The notes: a model not told the origin generated them from the letters alone. A stretch of DNA of 64,000 bases from Microbacterium sp. CSI-V (GCF_001984105.1 NZ_MTQM01000009.1:248001-312000); one strand, 5' to 3'; positions 1 to 9,330 are shown, counted from the first letter of the stretch. Numbers and translations: made by a program.

Positions 1-159
1 GGCGCGCTTGGCGTTACCCTTCGCGCCCTTGAGGCGCAGGATCTCGACGGCCTTCTCGACGTCGCCGTCGGCCTCTTCGAGCGCCTTCTTGGTGTCGACC
101 ATGCCGGTGCCGAGCTGCTCGCGCAGGGCCTTGATGTCGGCGATCGTGAAGTTTGCCAT
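1..159 (-). CDS. tsf: Elongation factor Ts, N-terminal part (cut by window edge)
   Basis: EF-Ts is the guanine-nucleotide exchange factor that recycles EF-Tu during translation. Only the first 53 codons are in the window. They read [20 protein letters not shown] and continue with the [19 protein letters not shown] segment typical of the N-terminal UBA-like domain that contacts EF-Tu. The start ATG at 157-159 is preceded by AGGAG about 8 nt upstream. It lies downstream of rpsB on the same strand, the usual bacterial rpsB-tsf arrangement. The remainder lies left of position 1. Confidence 0.97.
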   Translation of the reverse strand, partial: MANFTIADIKALREQLGTGMVDTKKALEEADGDVEKAVEILRLKGAKGNAKRA

Positions 160-202
160 GGTGTGGCGTCTCCTAAGTCGTTGGTGGTTCTGATGTGAGC
201 TC

Positions 203-244
203 GGCGGGGCCGCGCGCACCCCTGGGGGCGCGTACGACCCCGCC
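203..244 (-). terminator. GC-rich hairpin between rpsB and tsf
   Basis: GGCGGGG (203-209) pairs with CCCCGCC (238-244), with a further inner CGCGC/GCGCG pairing. It sits in the 131-bp rpsB-tsf spacer. No T-tract follows, so it may be a partial terminator, an mRNA-processing element or an RNA stabiliser that sets the S2:EF-Ts ratio. The structure is seen; the role is inferred. Confidence 0.45.
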
Positions 245-290
245 GGATCGTAGCCTGTGCGGGTGACGCCGCGGTGTCGCGGCGGCGCGC

Positions 291-1196
291 TTACTTGCTG
301 TCGGTGGCCTCGGCGTCGGCGACCTCGGCGGTCTCCTCGCCGGACTCGGCGGCGACGGCCTCGTCGTGGGCCTCGGCGCCTGCGGCGTCGTCAGCGGACT
401 CGGTCGCGGCCTCGACGGCCTCTGCACCGGTCTCGGCGGGGGTCTCGAGCAGCTCGCGCTCCCACTCGGCGAGGGGCTCGGCGGCCTCGTCCTCACCGGC
501 GGGCTGGTGGCGCTGGATGAGGCCCTCGGCGGCGGCGTCGGCGATGATGCGGGTGAGCAGGCTCACCGAGCGGATCGCGTCGTCGTTGCCGGGGATCGGG
601 TACTGGAACTCGTCGGGGTCGGCGTTGGTGTCGAGGATGCCGATCACGGGGATGCCGAGCTTCTTGGCCTCGTCGATGGCGAGGTGCTCGCGCTTGGCGT
701 CGACGACCCAGATCGCCGAGGGGGTCTTCTGCAGGTTGCGGATACCACCGAGCGACTTGTGCAGCTTGTCGAGCTCGCGCTTCTTGAGCAGGAGCTCCTT
801 CTTGGTGAAGCCGCTCTCGGCCGGGTTCTCGTAGTCGAGCTCCTCGAGCTCCTTCATGCGAGCGAGGCGCTTGGAGACGGTCGAGAAGTTGGTGAGGAGG
901 CCACCGAGCCAGCGCTGGTTCACGTAGGGCTGGCCCACACGGGTCGCCTGCTCGGCGAGGACTTCCTGCGCCTGCTTCTTGGTGCCGACGAAGAGGATGG
1001 TGCCGCCGTGCGCGACGGTCTCCTTGACGAACTCGTAGGCCTTGTCGATGTACGACAGCGACTGCTGGAGGTCGATGATGTGGATGCCGGAGCGCTCGGT
1101 GAGGATGAAGCGCTTGACCTTCGGGTTCCACCGACGGGTCTGGTGTCCGAAGTGAACGCCGCTGTCGAGCAGCTGGCGGATGGTGACGACGGCCAT
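291..1196 (-). CDS. rpsB: 30S ribosomal protein S2
   Basis: S2 binds the small subunit late in assembly and bridges head and body near S1 or the Shine-Dalgarno region. The 301-aa product begins [20 protein letters not shown], the diagnostic S2 start, and contains the WLGGLLTNF and [19 protein letters not shown] segments. The last ~60 residues form an acidic Ala/Glu/Asp tail, longer than in most S2 proteins and common in actinobacteria. The start is fixed by CAGGAG 7 nt upstream of ATG 1194-1196. An ORF in the same frame extends far upstream to 2612, but that part is non-coding shadow. Confidence 0.97.
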   Translation of the reverse strand: MAVVTIRQLLDSGVHFGHQTRRWNPKVKRFILTERSGIHIIDLQQSLSYIDKAYEFVKETVAHGGTILFVGTKKQAQEVLAEQATRVGQPYVNQRWLGGLLTNFSTVSKRLARMKELEELDYENPAESGFTKKELLLKKRELDKLHKSLGGIRNLQKTPSAIWVVDAKREHLAIDEAKKLGIPVIGILDTNADPDEFQYPIPGNDDAIRSVSLLTRIIADAAAEGLIQRHQPAGEDEAAEPLAEWERELLETPAETGAEAVEAATESADDAAGAEAHDEAVAAESGEETAEVADAEATDSK

Positions 1197-1511
1197 GGTC
1201 GTACTCCTGTTCTGAGGCGCTCTCGCGCCGTGGTTGCGGTTGTTTCGCGCCGATCGAGGGACCGGCGAGCCTGGTGCCCGGCGCACACCCGCCTTCCGCC
1301 GGAGCGGAGGACCGTGGGGTGTGGATGCCGCGCGGTGCGCTGACCCGGGGGCCAGTGCGGTGCGCTGTGGGCACGCGGAGTCATCCCGATGTACGAGATG
1401 CGTCCTCCAGCATACAGGACACCTCCTCCCCACGAGGTCCGATCCGCGCCCCGCCCACCGAACGGGGGATGCCGCGTACCGGCTCGTCGTCGCGCCGGGC
1501 ACGCTGCACTC
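1197..1511. other. 315-bp divergent intergenic region
   Basis: This spacer separates rpsB (minus) from the LytM-like gene (plus). On the minus strand it should hold the rpsB promoter and a long 5' leader: TATGCT at 1409-1414 is a plausible -10 (preceded by TG), about 210 nt before the rpsB ATG. No good -35 or autoregulatory S2-binding structure could be recognised by eye, and I see no credible small gene. Confidence 0.4.
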
Positions 1512-2024
1512 ATGAGGACTCGTTTCACCGGTCGGCTGTCGCGGATGTCGGCATCCATCGCGGTCCTGCTGCTCGCCCTGGGCACCACCGCGGCGGATGC
1601 CGCCGAGCGCGACCCGCTCGCGGACCGGGGCTGGGCGTGGCCGGTCGCGGTGGTGCGGGTGGTGCGTCCGTTCGAGGCGCCCCCGGGCCCGTACGCCGCG
1701 GGCCATCGCGGCGTGGACCTCGGCGACGTCGAGCGCGTCCGCTCCCCCGCTCCCGGACGGGTGGCGTTCACGGGAGAGGTGGCCGGGCGCCCCGTCGTCA
1801 CGATCGACCACGGCGACGGCCTCGTGACGACGTTCGAGCCCGTCACGACGGTGCTCGGCGTGGGAGATCCCGTCGCGCGCGGCGACCCGATCGGCGAGGT
1901 AGCGGCGGGCGGCCACGTCGCGGGTGGTGCGGTGCACTTCGGTGTGCGGTGGAACGGCGAGTACGTCAACCCGCTGCGGTTGCTGGGCGGGGTGCCCCGC
2001 GCCGTGCTGCTGCCGTGCTGCTGA
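1512..2024 (+). CDS. LytM/M23-like secreted protein, probably catalytically degenerate
   Basis: A 170-aa protein with an N-terminal signal sequence (hydrophobic [18 protein letters not shown], about residues 14-31) followed by an M23/LytM fold. The zinc motif HRGVDLG (HxxxD) is present. At the usual HxH motif the sequence reads AVHFGVR, so the second His (zinc ligand) is kept and the first, catalytic His is Ala. Similar HWGLR-type variants are frequent in actinobacterial LytM proteins and may act as amidase activators rather than hydrolases. ATG 1512 is chosen because it directly precedes the Arg-rich n-region; the open frame extends upstream to 1389 without a signal-like start. It is probably cell-wall associated. 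Confidence 0.8.
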   Translation: MRTRFTGRLSRMSASIAVLLLALGTTAADAAERDPLADRGWAWPVAVVRVVRPFEAPPGPYAAGHRGVDLGDVERVRSPAPGRVAFTGEVAGRPVVTIDHGDGLVTTFEPVTTVLGVGDPVARGDPIGEVAAGGHVAGGAVHFGVRWNGEYVNPLRLLGGVPRAVLLPCC

Positions 2025-2059
2025 ACGTCGGTCCCTGCCGTGATCCGCGGCGGATGGGA

Positions 2060-2680
2060 TCAGCCGACGCTGTTGCCGCGCCCCTCGACCGTGCTGGTGC
2101 CGATCCCACCGCCGGCCGTGACGACGCTGTCCTGCCCACGGAGGACGAGGGTGCCGAGTGCTCCCCCGGTCGAGATCGTCGCGCGGTCGCCGCTGAGGTC
2201 GAGGCGGCCGAGTGTCCCACTCACGGTGAGCGACGTGTCGTTGCCCTGCACGGTGGCGTCGTCGACGGCAGAGGCCGTGACGCGAAGGCGATCCCCCGAC
2301 ATCGTCAGCGTGGCGATGGTGGCGGCGCTCGCGTCGACGGTGATCGCAGAGCCCGACACGGTGAGCTGGGTGCAGGTGCCGTCGACGCGGACGGAACGCT
2401 CGGATCCGGTCACCGTCGCGGCGCCCCCGTCCCCGCACGCGGTGACCGACGCGTCCCCCGGTGCGACGGATGCGGTCGTCCCGGGGGCAGGAGTCGTGGG
2501 CGTCGCGTCGGTGGGCGTGCCGCTCGGAGTCGGGTTCGCGCTCGGGGCGGCGGAGGTTCCGGATGCCGCCGGCGGAAGCCGGGTCACGACCGGCTGGGGT
2601 GTGAGACCGCAACCGGCGAGCAGCGTCAGCGAGAGGAGGACCCCTCCCGTCGCCCAGACGAGTCGAGCACGATGCGCCAC
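2060..2680 (-). CDS. DUF3060-type lipoprotein
   Basis: The 206-aa product has a lipobox LLAGC after a hydrophobic signal peptide (about residues 8-24), so it should be a lipid-anchored exported protein. A Pro/Ser/Thr linker is followed by repeating short beta-strand units ([39 protein letters not shown]) typical of DUF3060, a predicted beta-solenoid found mainly in actinobacteria. No enzymatic motif is visible. The start is a GTG with a -10-like TAGCGT exactly 6 nt upstream, pointing to a leaderless transcript. Function unknown. Confidence 0.85.
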   Translation of the reverse strand: MAHRARLVWATGGVLLSLTLLAGCGLTPQPVVTRLPPAASGTSAAPSANPTPSGTPTDATPTTPAPGTTASVAPGDASVTACGDGGAATVTGSERSVRVDGTCTQLTVSGSAITVDASAATIATLTMSGDRLRVTASAVDDATVQGNDTSLTVSGTLGRLDLSGDRATISTGGALGTLVLRGQDSVVTAGGGIGTSTVEGRGNSVG

Positions 2681-2686
2681 GGCTCT

Positions 2687-2692
2687 ACGCTA
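2687..2692 (-). promoter_or_regulatory. Leaderless -10 element for the DUF3060 lipoprotein
   Basis: TAGCGT on the minus strand, then AGAGCC (6 nt), then the GTG start at 2678-2680. Transcription would begin at or within 1-2 nt of the start codon. There is no Shine-Dalgarno. It belongs to the recurrent TAGNNT-N6-RTG set in this window. Confidence 0.6.
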
Positions 2693-2741
2693 CGACCGCC
2701 GCCCGTCGCGCGCCACGACGGCGTGCGGCGTGTGCGACATG

Positions 2742-3644
2742 TCAGGCACGGGGGTGCGCGAGCCGGTAGGCCTCGCGGAGTCGCTCCGAGGAGACGTGGG
2801 TGTAGATCTGGGTGGTGCCGAGGCTGGCGTGCCCGAGGATCTCCTGCACCGATCTCAGATCGGCCCCGCCGTCGAGCAGATGGGTCGCGGCCGAGTGACG
2901 GAGGGCGTGGGGGCCGAGGGATTCCGCCCCCACCGCCGGCCCGACGACGCGGGAGACCAGGGCATGCACGGTGCGGGGTCCGAGGCGGCTGCCTCTGGCG
3001 CCGACGAACACGGCCGCGTCGGCATCCTCCGCGCGCGCCCGGAGGGCGGGCCGACCCCGAACGAGGTAGGCGTCGAGGGCCCGTGCGGCCGGGGCGCCGT
3101 ACGGGACGACGCGCTCCTTGTCGCCCTTGCCCCGCAGGCGCAGTGTGCGCCGTTCGTGGTCGACGTCGTCGAGGTCGAGGCCGCAGATCTCCGATACGCG
3201 CGCGCCGGTGCCGTACAGCAGCTCCAGGAGCGCGTGATCGCGCAGGGCCACCGGGTCGCCCGTCTGCGCGGCCGCCTCCATTCGCGAGAGCAGTCCCTCC
3301 AGCGCGGGCGCGGTCGCGACGGACGGGAGTGTGCGCCCGCGTTTGGGAGCCACGAGACGTTGGGCGGGATCGGCGTCGATCACGCCTTCCTCGCGTGCCC
3401 ACGCCAGGAACCCCTTCACCGTGGAGGTCCTCCGCGCGGCCGTGGCCTTGCTGAGGCCCGAGGTGGTGGCATCCCACTGCCACTCGCGGAGCGTCTCGAC
3501 GTCGATGTCGCGCATCTCGGGATCGTCCGAGGCGCGCGTGAGGTCCGCCAGATCGGAGCGGTAGGCGCGCACCGTTGCCGGTGAGAGCCGCCGCACGCTG
3601 CCGAGGTGGGAGAGGTACCCCTCGACCGCTTCCGAGATCCGCAT
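2742..3644 (-). CDS. xerC: Tyrosine recombinase XerC
   Basis: XerC, with XerD, resolves chromosome dimers at dif near the division septum. The 300-aa protein has the SAM-like N-terminal core-binding domain and a full catalytic set: Arg149 in YGTGARVSE, Lys173 in RGKGDKERVVP, His246-x-x-Arg249 in PHALRH, His272 in LGHASLGTTQ and the nucleophile Tyr281 in IYTHV. Length is normal for XerC/D. It follows dprA on the same strand with a 100-nt gap, the usual actinobacterial dprA-xerC neighbourhood upstream of rpsB-tsf. There are no signs of a phage integrase (no adjacent att-like or excisionase genes). Confidence 0.93.
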   Translation of the reverse strand: MRISEAVEGYLSHLGSVRRLSPATVRAYRSDLADLTRASDDPEMRDIDVETLREWQWDATTSGLSKATAARRTSTVKGFLAWAREEGVIDADPAQRLVAPKRGRTLPSVATAPALEGLLSRMEAAAQTGDPVALRDHALLELLYGTGARVSEICGLDLDDVDHERRTLRLRGKGDKERVVPYGAPAARALDAYLVRGRPALRARAEDADAAVFVGARGSRLGPRTVHALVSRVVGPAVGAESLGPHALRHSAATHLLDGGADLRSVQEILGHASLGTTQIYTHVSSERLREAYRLAHPRA

Positions 3645-3745
3645 GCGTCAAGACTGCCCCCGACGCCGACGGGCGGTGCGCAGGACGCGCGCGCCGCCAC
3701 CGACCTGCCCGCCCCGGGCGGCGGGCTGCCCGCCGAGCTCGATTC

Positions 3746-4903
3746 TCACCGGCTCGGCCGCGACGATCGCCACAGGCCGTCCTCCGACCGCGCGGCGCGC
3801 CCGTCGAGCTCCGCGAGTCCGAGCAGGGCTCGAGTATCCGACTCCGAGAAGCCCGCGCGCCGGGCGATCTCGTCGACGCTGCGGCCGGTGCGCGGCGACA
3901 GCGCGTCGATCAATCGGCTGCTCTCGTCGGTGCGGCCTTCCGCGTTCTGACGAGGTGGGACGGCCGCGCCGAGCATCTCCCGCACATCCTCGGCGGAGGT
4001 GACGCACACGCCGCCGAACTCCCGCAGAACGCGATGGCTGCCGGCCGAGGCCGCGCTGGTCACGGGACCGGGCACGGCACCGAGCGCGCGCCCGAGCTGG
4101 GCGGCATGCGCCGCCGTGTTCAGGGAGCCGCTCCGATGGCCCGCCTCCACCACGACCACCGCATCGGCCGACGCGGCGATCAACCGGTTCCGGGAGAGGA
4201 AACGCCATTTGGTCGGAGCCGCGCCGCAGGGCGTCTCGCTCACGACGCAGCCGGTTGCAGCGATGCGCGAGAGCAGACCCTCGTGTCCCCGCGGGTACGA
4301 CCGGTCGACACCGCCCGCGAGGAACGCGATCGTCGTCCCGTCGGCCGACAGAGCCGCACGATGGGCCGCGCCGTCGACGCCATAAGCGGCCCCGGACACG
4401 ATGGCCACCCCGGCCGCGGCGAGATCGGCGGCGAGGTCGGCCGCCACGGCCTCCCCGTACGGAGTCGCCGCGCGCGCACCGACGATCGCCACCGTCGAAG
4501 CATCGATGAGCCGCCCGGGGTCGCCTTTGACCCACAGGCCGTGCGGCGCATGGACGCCGAGGTCGTCGAACCGTTGGGGCCAGCGGGGGTCGGACGGAAC
4601 GAGGAACGCAGCCCCCGTCCGGCGCCCCGCCTCCAGCGCACCGCGAACGGCAGCGCGGTCGGCCCGCGGACGCCATCGCGCTCGGCCCGCACTCCACTCG
4701 TCATCGTCGTCGGCGTGCGCGATCCGGAGAGCGGCCTCCGCGCCAAACCTCGCGATGAGGTCTCCCGCCACCCCGTCGCCGGGTTCGGCCAGGACCGTCC
4801 AGCACGCTCGCGCGTACGCCTCCGCCCTGTCGACGTCACTCGCCAAGCCCAGCCCGGCCATCGCGGCATCTGCTGCGGCCCGTCCCATATCGCCGCCGTT
4901 CAC
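3746..4903 (-). CDS. dprA: DNA-processing protein DprA (Smf)
   Basis: DprA loads RecA onto incoming single-stranded DNA in transformation; in non-competent bacteria its role is unclear. The 385-aa protein shows the extended Rossmann fold: VAIVGARAATPYG, SGAAYGVDGAAH, PRGHEGLLSRI, RFLSRNRLIAASADAVVVVEA, RSGSLNTAAHA and VPGPVTS, followed by a C-terminal winged-helix segment (DEIARRAGFSESDTRALL). The start is GTG 4901-4903, which overlaps the yifB stop as GTGA, implying translational coupling. It forms the yraN-yifB-dprA cluster. Confidence 0.94.
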   Translation of the reverse strand: MNGGDMGRAAADAAMAGLGLASDVDRAEAYARACWTVLAEPGDGVAGDLIARFGAEAALRIAHADDDDEWSAGRARWRPRADRAAVRGALEAGRRTGAAFLVPSDPRWPQRFDDLGVHAPHGLWVKGDPGRLIDASTVAIVGARAATPYGEAVAADLAADLAAAGVAIVSGAAYGVDGAAHRAALSADGTTIAFLAGGVDRSYPRGHEGLLSRIAATGCVVSETPCGAAPTKWRFLSRNRLIAASADAVVVVEAGHRSGSLNTAAHAAQLGRALGAVPGPVTSAASAGSHRVLREFGGVCVTSAEDVREMLGAAVPPRQNAEGRTDESSRLIDALSPRTGRSVDEIARRAGFSESDTRALLGLAELDGRAARSEDGLWRSSRPSR

Positions 4904-6423
4904 GCGACGCTCCCCTGCCGGAGGAAGAGCGCGCGCCCCACGTCCTCTGCCCGGAGCCGGTCGTGGCCCGCGATGTCGGCGACGGTCCAGGCCACGCGCA
5001 GAAGACGGTCGTACCCGCGCAGGGTGAGGGAGCCGCGCCGGAGGGCGGTGTCGATTGGACGCAGCACCGCCGGATCAGGGGCGGCCGCGCCCCGCAGCCA
5101 CGTTCCCGGGACGTCGGCGTTGCGACGCCACGGAGTCGCGGCCCACCGGTGCGCGGCGCGTTCGCGCGCCGACGCCACGATCGCGCGGGCGTCTCGCGTG
5201 GTCACGGCCGGCGCCGCATCCGACCGCCGCGCGTCCGACACGCGCTGCAGACGCAGATCGAGGTCGATGCGGTCCAGCAGCGGTCCGGAGAGCCGTCGCG
5301 TGTACCGACGGATCGCCTGCGGCGCGCACTCGCACACTCCTCCCGGCACGCCGTGCTGCCCGCACGGGCACGGGTTCGTTGCGACGACCAGTTGAAACCG
5401 CGCGGGGAACGTCGCCGACACCCCGGAACGGTGCAGCTGGATCACCCCGCTCTCGAGCGGCTGACGCAGAGCGTCCAACACGGAAGCCGGGAACTCGCCG
5501 CCTTCGTCGAGGAAGAGCACACCCTCGCTGGCCCGGGCGATGGCGCCGGGCCGCACGACCCCCGAGCCTCCCCCGATCAGCGCCGCCGCGCTGGCACCGT
5601 GATGCGGGCTCTCGAACGGCGGTGTCCGACTCAGACGCGTCACGACCTCTCCCGAGAGAGAACGCACGGACGCGACCGACAGCGCCGCCTCGTCGTCGAG
5701 ATCGGGCAGGATGCCGGGAAGCCGACGCGCCAGCATGGTCTTCCCCGCGCCCGGCGGCCCGCTCATCAGCAGGTGGTGGCCGCCGGCGGCCGCGACGACC
5801 AAGGCGTCCACGGCATCCGGTTGTCCGAGGATGTCGGCCAGATCGAGGGACTCCTCGCGGTCGAGGGGAGGCTCCTCCGCGAGCACCGGGAGCAGATCGG
5901 GCGCCTCGCTGAGACCGCCGTGCCAGCGCACGACCTCCGCCAGGCAGGTCGCGGCGCGCACCTCGATGCCCTCGACGAGCTGAGCCTCGGTCGCATTCGC
6001 CGCGGGCACGACCACGCGCGATCGCCCGGCACGGTGCGCCGCGAGGACCGCCGGCAGCACCCCCGGGACGGGCCGCAGACGTCCATCCAGACCGAGCTCG
6101 CCGATGTGCACGGTGTCGGCGACGCGGGCGGCATCCATCATCCCCGTCGTCGCCAGAGCGGACACCGCGATCGCGACGTCGAACGCCGACCCGCGCTTCG
6201 GAAGGCTCGCGGGCGACAGGTTGACCGTCAATCGGCGCTTGGGCAGTTCCAGACCCCGGTTGGTGCAGGCGTTCCGCACTCTCCGGACCGCCTCGCCGAG
6301 CGCCTTGTCCGGCAGCCCGATGATGGCGAACTCCGGTGTCTGGGGCGACAGGTCGGCCTCGACCTCGACGAGATCGCCCCGCACCCCGGTCAACGCCACC
6401 GCCCACGTACGCGCGACGGTCAC
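4900..6423 (-). CDS. YifB/ComM-family Mg-chelatase-like AAA+ ATPase
   Basis: This is a 507-aa AAA+ protein of the YifB/ComM family. ComM is a branch-migration helicase that helps integrate transformed DNA in Gram-negative bacteria. N-terminal Lon-protease-like domain (KRRLTVNLSPA, KRGSAFDVAIA), then the ATPase with Walker A GPPGAGKTMLARRLPG and Walker B VLFLDEGGEFP (family usual DE-x-x-E-F), sensor region ATNPCPCG, and C-terminal Mg-chelatase domain with the LSGPLLDRIDL box. GTG 6421-6423 is chosen as start because it overlaps the yraN stop (GTGA) and gives the usual VTVARTWAVAL N-terminus; the open frame runs on to 6555 inside yraN. Confidence 0.92.
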   Translation of the reverse strand: MTVARTWAVALTGVRGDLVEVEADLSPQTPEFAIIGLPDKALGEAVRRVRNACTNRGLELPKRRLTVNLSPASLPKRGSAFDVAIAVSALATTGMMDAARVADTVHIGELGLDGRLRPVPGVLPAVLAAHRAGRSRVVVPAANATEAQLVEGIEVRAATCLAEVVRWHGGLSEAPDLLPVLAEEPPLDREESLDLADILGQPDAVDALVVAAAGGHHLLMSGPPGAGKTMLARRLPGILPDLDDEAALSVASVRSLSGEVVTRLSRTPPFESPHHGASAAALIGGGSGVVRPGAIARASEGVLFLDEGGEFPASVLDALRQPLESGVIQLHRSGVSATFPARFQLVVATNPCPCGQHGVPGGVCECAPQAIRRYTRRLSGPLLDRIDLDLRLQRVSDARRSDAAPAVTTRDARAIVASARERAAHRWAATPWRRNADVPGTWLRGAAAPDPAVLRPIDTALRRGSLTLRGYDRLLRVAWTVADIAGHDRLRAEDVGRALFLRQGSVA

Positions 6424-6782
6424 AGCGCATCCTCGAGGTGCTCGAGTCGCGCGGTTCGCGGGTCGGCGCCGATGAGGGCGATCGCGTCGATGCGCAGACT
6501 CCGTCGCCGGGCCTCCGCCGGATGCACGGCGATCCACGCCATGGCCAGCCGCCACAGACGCTCGGCCTTGCGCTTGTCGATCGCCTCGAACGGGTGCCCG
6601 AACGCCTCACTCGTCCGGCTCTTCACCTCGACCACGACGAGCGTTCCCGCGGTCTCGGCGACGATGTCGATCTCGCCCTGCGGGCACCGCCAATTGCGGT
6701 CGAGGATGCGGAAACCGTTCGCGGTCAGGTGGCGGGCGGCCCGTTCTTCACCGGCTCGCCCGAAGTCGTCTTTCGCTGCCAT
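6420..6782 (-). CDS. YraN family (UPF0102) predicted nuclease-fold protein
   Basis: A 120-aa protein with the PD-(D/E)XK-like signature of UPF0102: GEERAARHLTANGF, then RNWRCPQGEIDIVAE and VVVEVKSRTSE (Asp, Glu-x-Lys triad). The family is widespread, resembles Holliday-junction resolvases by fold, and has no firmly established role. It heads a tightly coupled yraN-yifB-dprA unit (4-nt GTGA overlaps at both joins), which supports a role in DNA processing. Confidence 0.9.
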   Translation of the reverse strand: MAAKDDFGRAGEERAARHLTANGFRILDRNWRCPQGEIDIVAETAGTLVVVEVKSRTSEAFGHPFEAIDKRKAERLWRLAMAWIAVHPAEARRRSLRIDAIALIGADPRTARLEHLEDAL

Positions 6783-6875
6783 GCCCGAGAGCGTGGCATC
6801 CGGGGTCCATACCCTGACGGGCCGGAACCGCTATCCGGGGAGGGCCCTGCGAATCGGGCTCCTGGGGAGGAACCG

Positions 6876-7199
6876 TCAGCTGTCGAGCGAGAGCTCTTCG
6901 GGCAGCTGGAAGTCGCGACGCGAGAGCTCCTCGACGTTGACGTCCTTGAACGTCAGCACGCGCACCGACTTCACGAAGCGGTCGGCACGGTAGATGTCCC
7001 ACACCCACACGTCGGTCATCGAGATCTCGAAGTAGAAATCGTGCTCGGTGTCGCGGCGGACGACATTCACGTCGTTGGCGAGATAGAACCGGCGTTCGGT
7101 CTCGATCACGTACTGGAACTGCGAGACCACATCGCGGTACTCGCGGTACAGGGCCAGTTCGAGTTCGCGGTCGTAGTCCTCGAAGACGTCGTCATCCAT
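6876..7199 (-). CDS. DUF2469 domain-containing protein
   Basis: This 107-aa acidic protein (MDDDVFEDYDRELELALYRE start, VVSQFQYVIETERRFYLAN, DVWVWDIYRADRFV) is the actinobacteria-specific DUF2469 family, typically located between rnhB and yraN as here. No catalytic motif is apparent and the function is unknown. GGGAGG lies 5 nt upstream of the ATG, a good Shine-Dalgarno, with TAGGAT just upstream. Confidence 0.9.
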   Translation of the reverse strand: MDDDVFEDYDRELELALYREYRDVVSQFQYVIETERRFYLANDVNVVRRDTEHDFYFEISMTDVWVWDIYRADRFVKSVRVLTFKDVNVEELSRRDFQLPEELSLDS

Positions 7200-7272
7200 G
7201 GTCCTCCCATCCTAGGCGCGTTGCGCGCCGGCGCCGACCGTGCGACGGCCGGGCGACCACCACCCGCGCGTG

Positions 7273-7926
7273 TCAGAACAACGTCGGCGCCGGGGCGATC
7301 GCCCATGAACGCCGGTGGTGCACGCTCATGCCGTGCAGGCCGATCGCCTCGCGATGGTCCAGGCTCGCGTAGCCCTTGTTGCGCGCCCACCCGTACGCCG
7401 GCAGCTCGTCGTGCAGGCCGACCATCACGGAGTCGCGCGCGACCTTCGCGATGACGGATGCCGCCGCGGCGCTCGCGCAGTCCCGGTCGGCCTTGATGAT
7501 CGGCTTCACGCGGAGGCCGCTCTCCCCCGCCGGAGTGATGTAGTCGTGGTTGCCGTCGAGGATCACCAGCGCATCCTCGGGGATGACACCGTGCGCGCGG
7601 AGATCAGCGATCGCCCGCACCGCCGCGAGACCGAGGGCACGGATGATGCCGATCTCGTCGATTTCCTCGGAGCTGGCCCAGCCCACCGCGCTGTGCTGCA
7701 CGAAAGCCGCCGCGCGGGCGGCCACATCGGGACGGCGCGCCTCGGGAACCAGCTTGGAGTCGCGGAGCCCCGCGGGGACGCGCTTCCGGGACCGCGAAGG
7801 ATCGATGACCGCCGCTCCCACCGCGACGGGACCCGCGAGGGCACCGCGACCGACCTCGTCGCACGCGATGATCAGCGCGTGCTCCTTCAGCAGACGCCGC
7901 TCCAGGGTGAGGGTCGGCTCGATCAC
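7273..7926 (-). CDS. rnhB: Ribonuclease HII
   Basis: RNase HII nicks 5' of ribonucleotides in DNA/RNA hybrids and starts ribonucleotide excision repair. The 217-aa protein has the N-terminal ACDEVGRGALAGPVAVGAAV signature with the catalytic Asp-Glu pair. Further carboxylates are in ALVILDGNHDY and IKADRDCASAAAASVIAKVARD. The start overlaps the lepB stop by 4 nt, so the two are probably cotranscribed and translationally coupled. Confidence 0.95.
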   Translation of the reverse strand: MIEPTLTLERRLLKEHALIIACDEVGRGALAGPVAVGAAVIDPSRSRKRVPAGLRDSKLVPEARRPDVAARAAAFVQHSAVGWASSEEIDEIGIIRALGLAAVRAIADLRAHGVIPEDALVILDGNHDYITPAGESGLRVKPIIKADRDCASAAAASVIAKVARDSVMVGLHDELPAYGWARNKGYASLDHREAIGLHGMSVHHRRSWAIAPAPTLF

Positions 7927-8666
7927 GGCGCGGACTCCGGCGCCGGCACCCCCGCGAACACGTCGTGGTGGAAATCGATCGTGCCGAACCGGTTGAACGG
8001 CCAGGTGATGAGGAACGCACGGCCCACCACGTTGTCGATCGGCACGAAACCCTTCCCGGGCTGGTCCTGGTTGAAGCGGGAGTCCTTCGAGCTGTTGCGG
8101 TTGTCACCGAGCACCCACAGCGAGCCCGCGGGCACGGTGATGTCGTACGGAACCGGCGACGGGGCCGCCGCGCCCGGCGCGAGCTTCACGTACGGCTCGA
8201 CCAACGGCACGCCGTTGACCTCGGTCTGCCCGAGGGCGTTGCAGCACACCACGTGATCGCCGGGGGTTCCGATGACGCGCTTGATCAGGTGGTCATCGCT
8301 GTCGGGTGCCGACAGGCCCACGAGCGACAGCACCCAGTCCGTGGCCTCGACGAGGGGCGGGCGTTGCTCCTTGACCGTCGCCGGCAGCCACCCGCCCGGG
8401 TCGCGGAACACCACGACGTCGCCGCGGGCGTAGTCGCCGAAGTGGGGCGTCAGCTCGTCGACGAGGATCCGGTCGTTCACGAGCAGCGTGTCGTTCATCG
8501 ACGCGGAGGGGATGAAGAACGACCTCACGACGAACGTCTTCACGAGGAAGGAGACCACCAGCGCGATCAGCAGGATCACCACGACGTCGCGCAAGAAGGT
8601 CAGCGCCCCGCGGCGTCGACGCGCGGTCGTGGCCGGGGCCGGAGGGGATGCGGTCTCGTCGCTCAT
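7923..8666 (-). CDS. lepB: Signal peptidase I
   Basis: LepB removes signal peptides from Sec/Tat exported proteins at the outer face of the membrane. The 247-aa protein has one N-terminal transmembrane helix (about residues 27-47, VVVILLIALVVSFLVKTFVV). Catalytic Ser56 lies in IPSASMNDTL, the general-base Lys129 in LIKRVIGTPGD, and box E is GDNRNSSKDSR. Shine-Dalgarno AAGGA precedes the ATG. It lies in the conserved rplS-lepB-rnhB order. Confidence 0.95.
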   Translation of the reverse strand: MSDETASPPAPATTARRRRGALTFLRDVVVILLIALVVSFLVKTFVVRSFFIPSASMNDTLLVNDRILVDELTPHFGDYARGDVVVFRDPGGWLPATVKEQRPPLVEATDWVLSLVGLSAPDSDDHLIKRVIGTPGDHVVCCNALGQTEVNGVPLVEPYVKLAPGAAAPSPVPYDITVPAGSLWVLGDNRNSSKDSRFNQDQPGKGFVPIDNVVGRAFLITWPFNRFGTIDFHHDVFAGVPAPESAP

Positions 8667-8859
8667 GTTGATCCTTCGCCGGGCTCACCGCACACCGGAA
8701 GACCGCCCGACAAGCCTCGCACATTACGTCGCCCCCGCCGAACGGCACACGGCAACGAACCGGTATGAATGCGTGACCGTCGCGGCATCCGGATGCCGTC
8801 ACCGCCGCGGAAACGGCGAACGCCCCGCGACGGATCGCGGGGCGTTCGAAGAGGCGGAC

Positions 8860-9207
8860 TCAGCGGTCGCGCTTCTCCTTGATCTTGGCCTTCTTGCCAC
8901 GCAGGTTGCGCAGGTAGTAGAGCTTCGCGCGGCGCACGTCACCACGGGTGACGACCTCGATGTGGTCGATCACGGGGCTGTGCACGGGGAAGGTGCGCTC
9001 GACACCGACCTGGAAGCTGACCTTGCGGACGCAGAAGGTCTCGCGCACGCCGTCGCCCGAGCGGCCGATGACGACGCCCTGGAAGACCTGGATACGCGAG
9101 CGGTTGCCCTCGGTGATGTTGACGTGCACCTTGACGGTGTCGCCGGGGCCGAAGACGGGGATGTCGGAGCGCAGCGAAGCCGCGTCGACGGAGTCGAGGA
9201 TCTGCAT
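8860..9207 (-). CDS. rplS: 50S ribosomal protein L19
   Basis: L19 lies at the 30S/50S interface (bridge B8). The 115-aa product starts [17 protein letters not shown] and contains [26 protein letters not shown] and [20 protein letters not shown]. Start 9207 is preferred over the in-frame ATG at 9213 because AGGAAG is then 8 nt upstream. The open frame runs to 9324 but that part is the mRNA leader. A clear promoter lies at 9331-9359. Confidence 0.96.
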   Translation of the reverse strand: MQILDSVDAASLRSDIPVFGPGDTVKVHVNITEGNRSRIQVFQGVVIGRSGDGVRETFCVRKVSFQVGVERTFPVHSPVIDHIEVVTRGDVRRAKLYYLRNLRGKKAKIKEKRDR

Positions 9208-9330
9208 GATCATCACTTCCTGCGACCGCCACAGGTCGATCGCACGATAAAGGGGAAAAGGTGAGGCGTGCCCGAGGCCGCGGATGCGGCGGACTCCCCT
9301 GAGGCAGAGTCTGTCAGGGCACAAACGCCT

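Noticed and set aside
291..2612. 773-aa ORF covering rpsB and upstream DNA
   Set aside because: Only the last 301 codons are rpsB; the rest is antisense to the LytM-like gene and an artefact of high GC with few stops.
2742..3644. Phage integrase marking a prophage
   Set aside because: Sequence and neighbours (dprA, rpsB) are those of chromosomal XerC; no att repeats or phage genes nearby.
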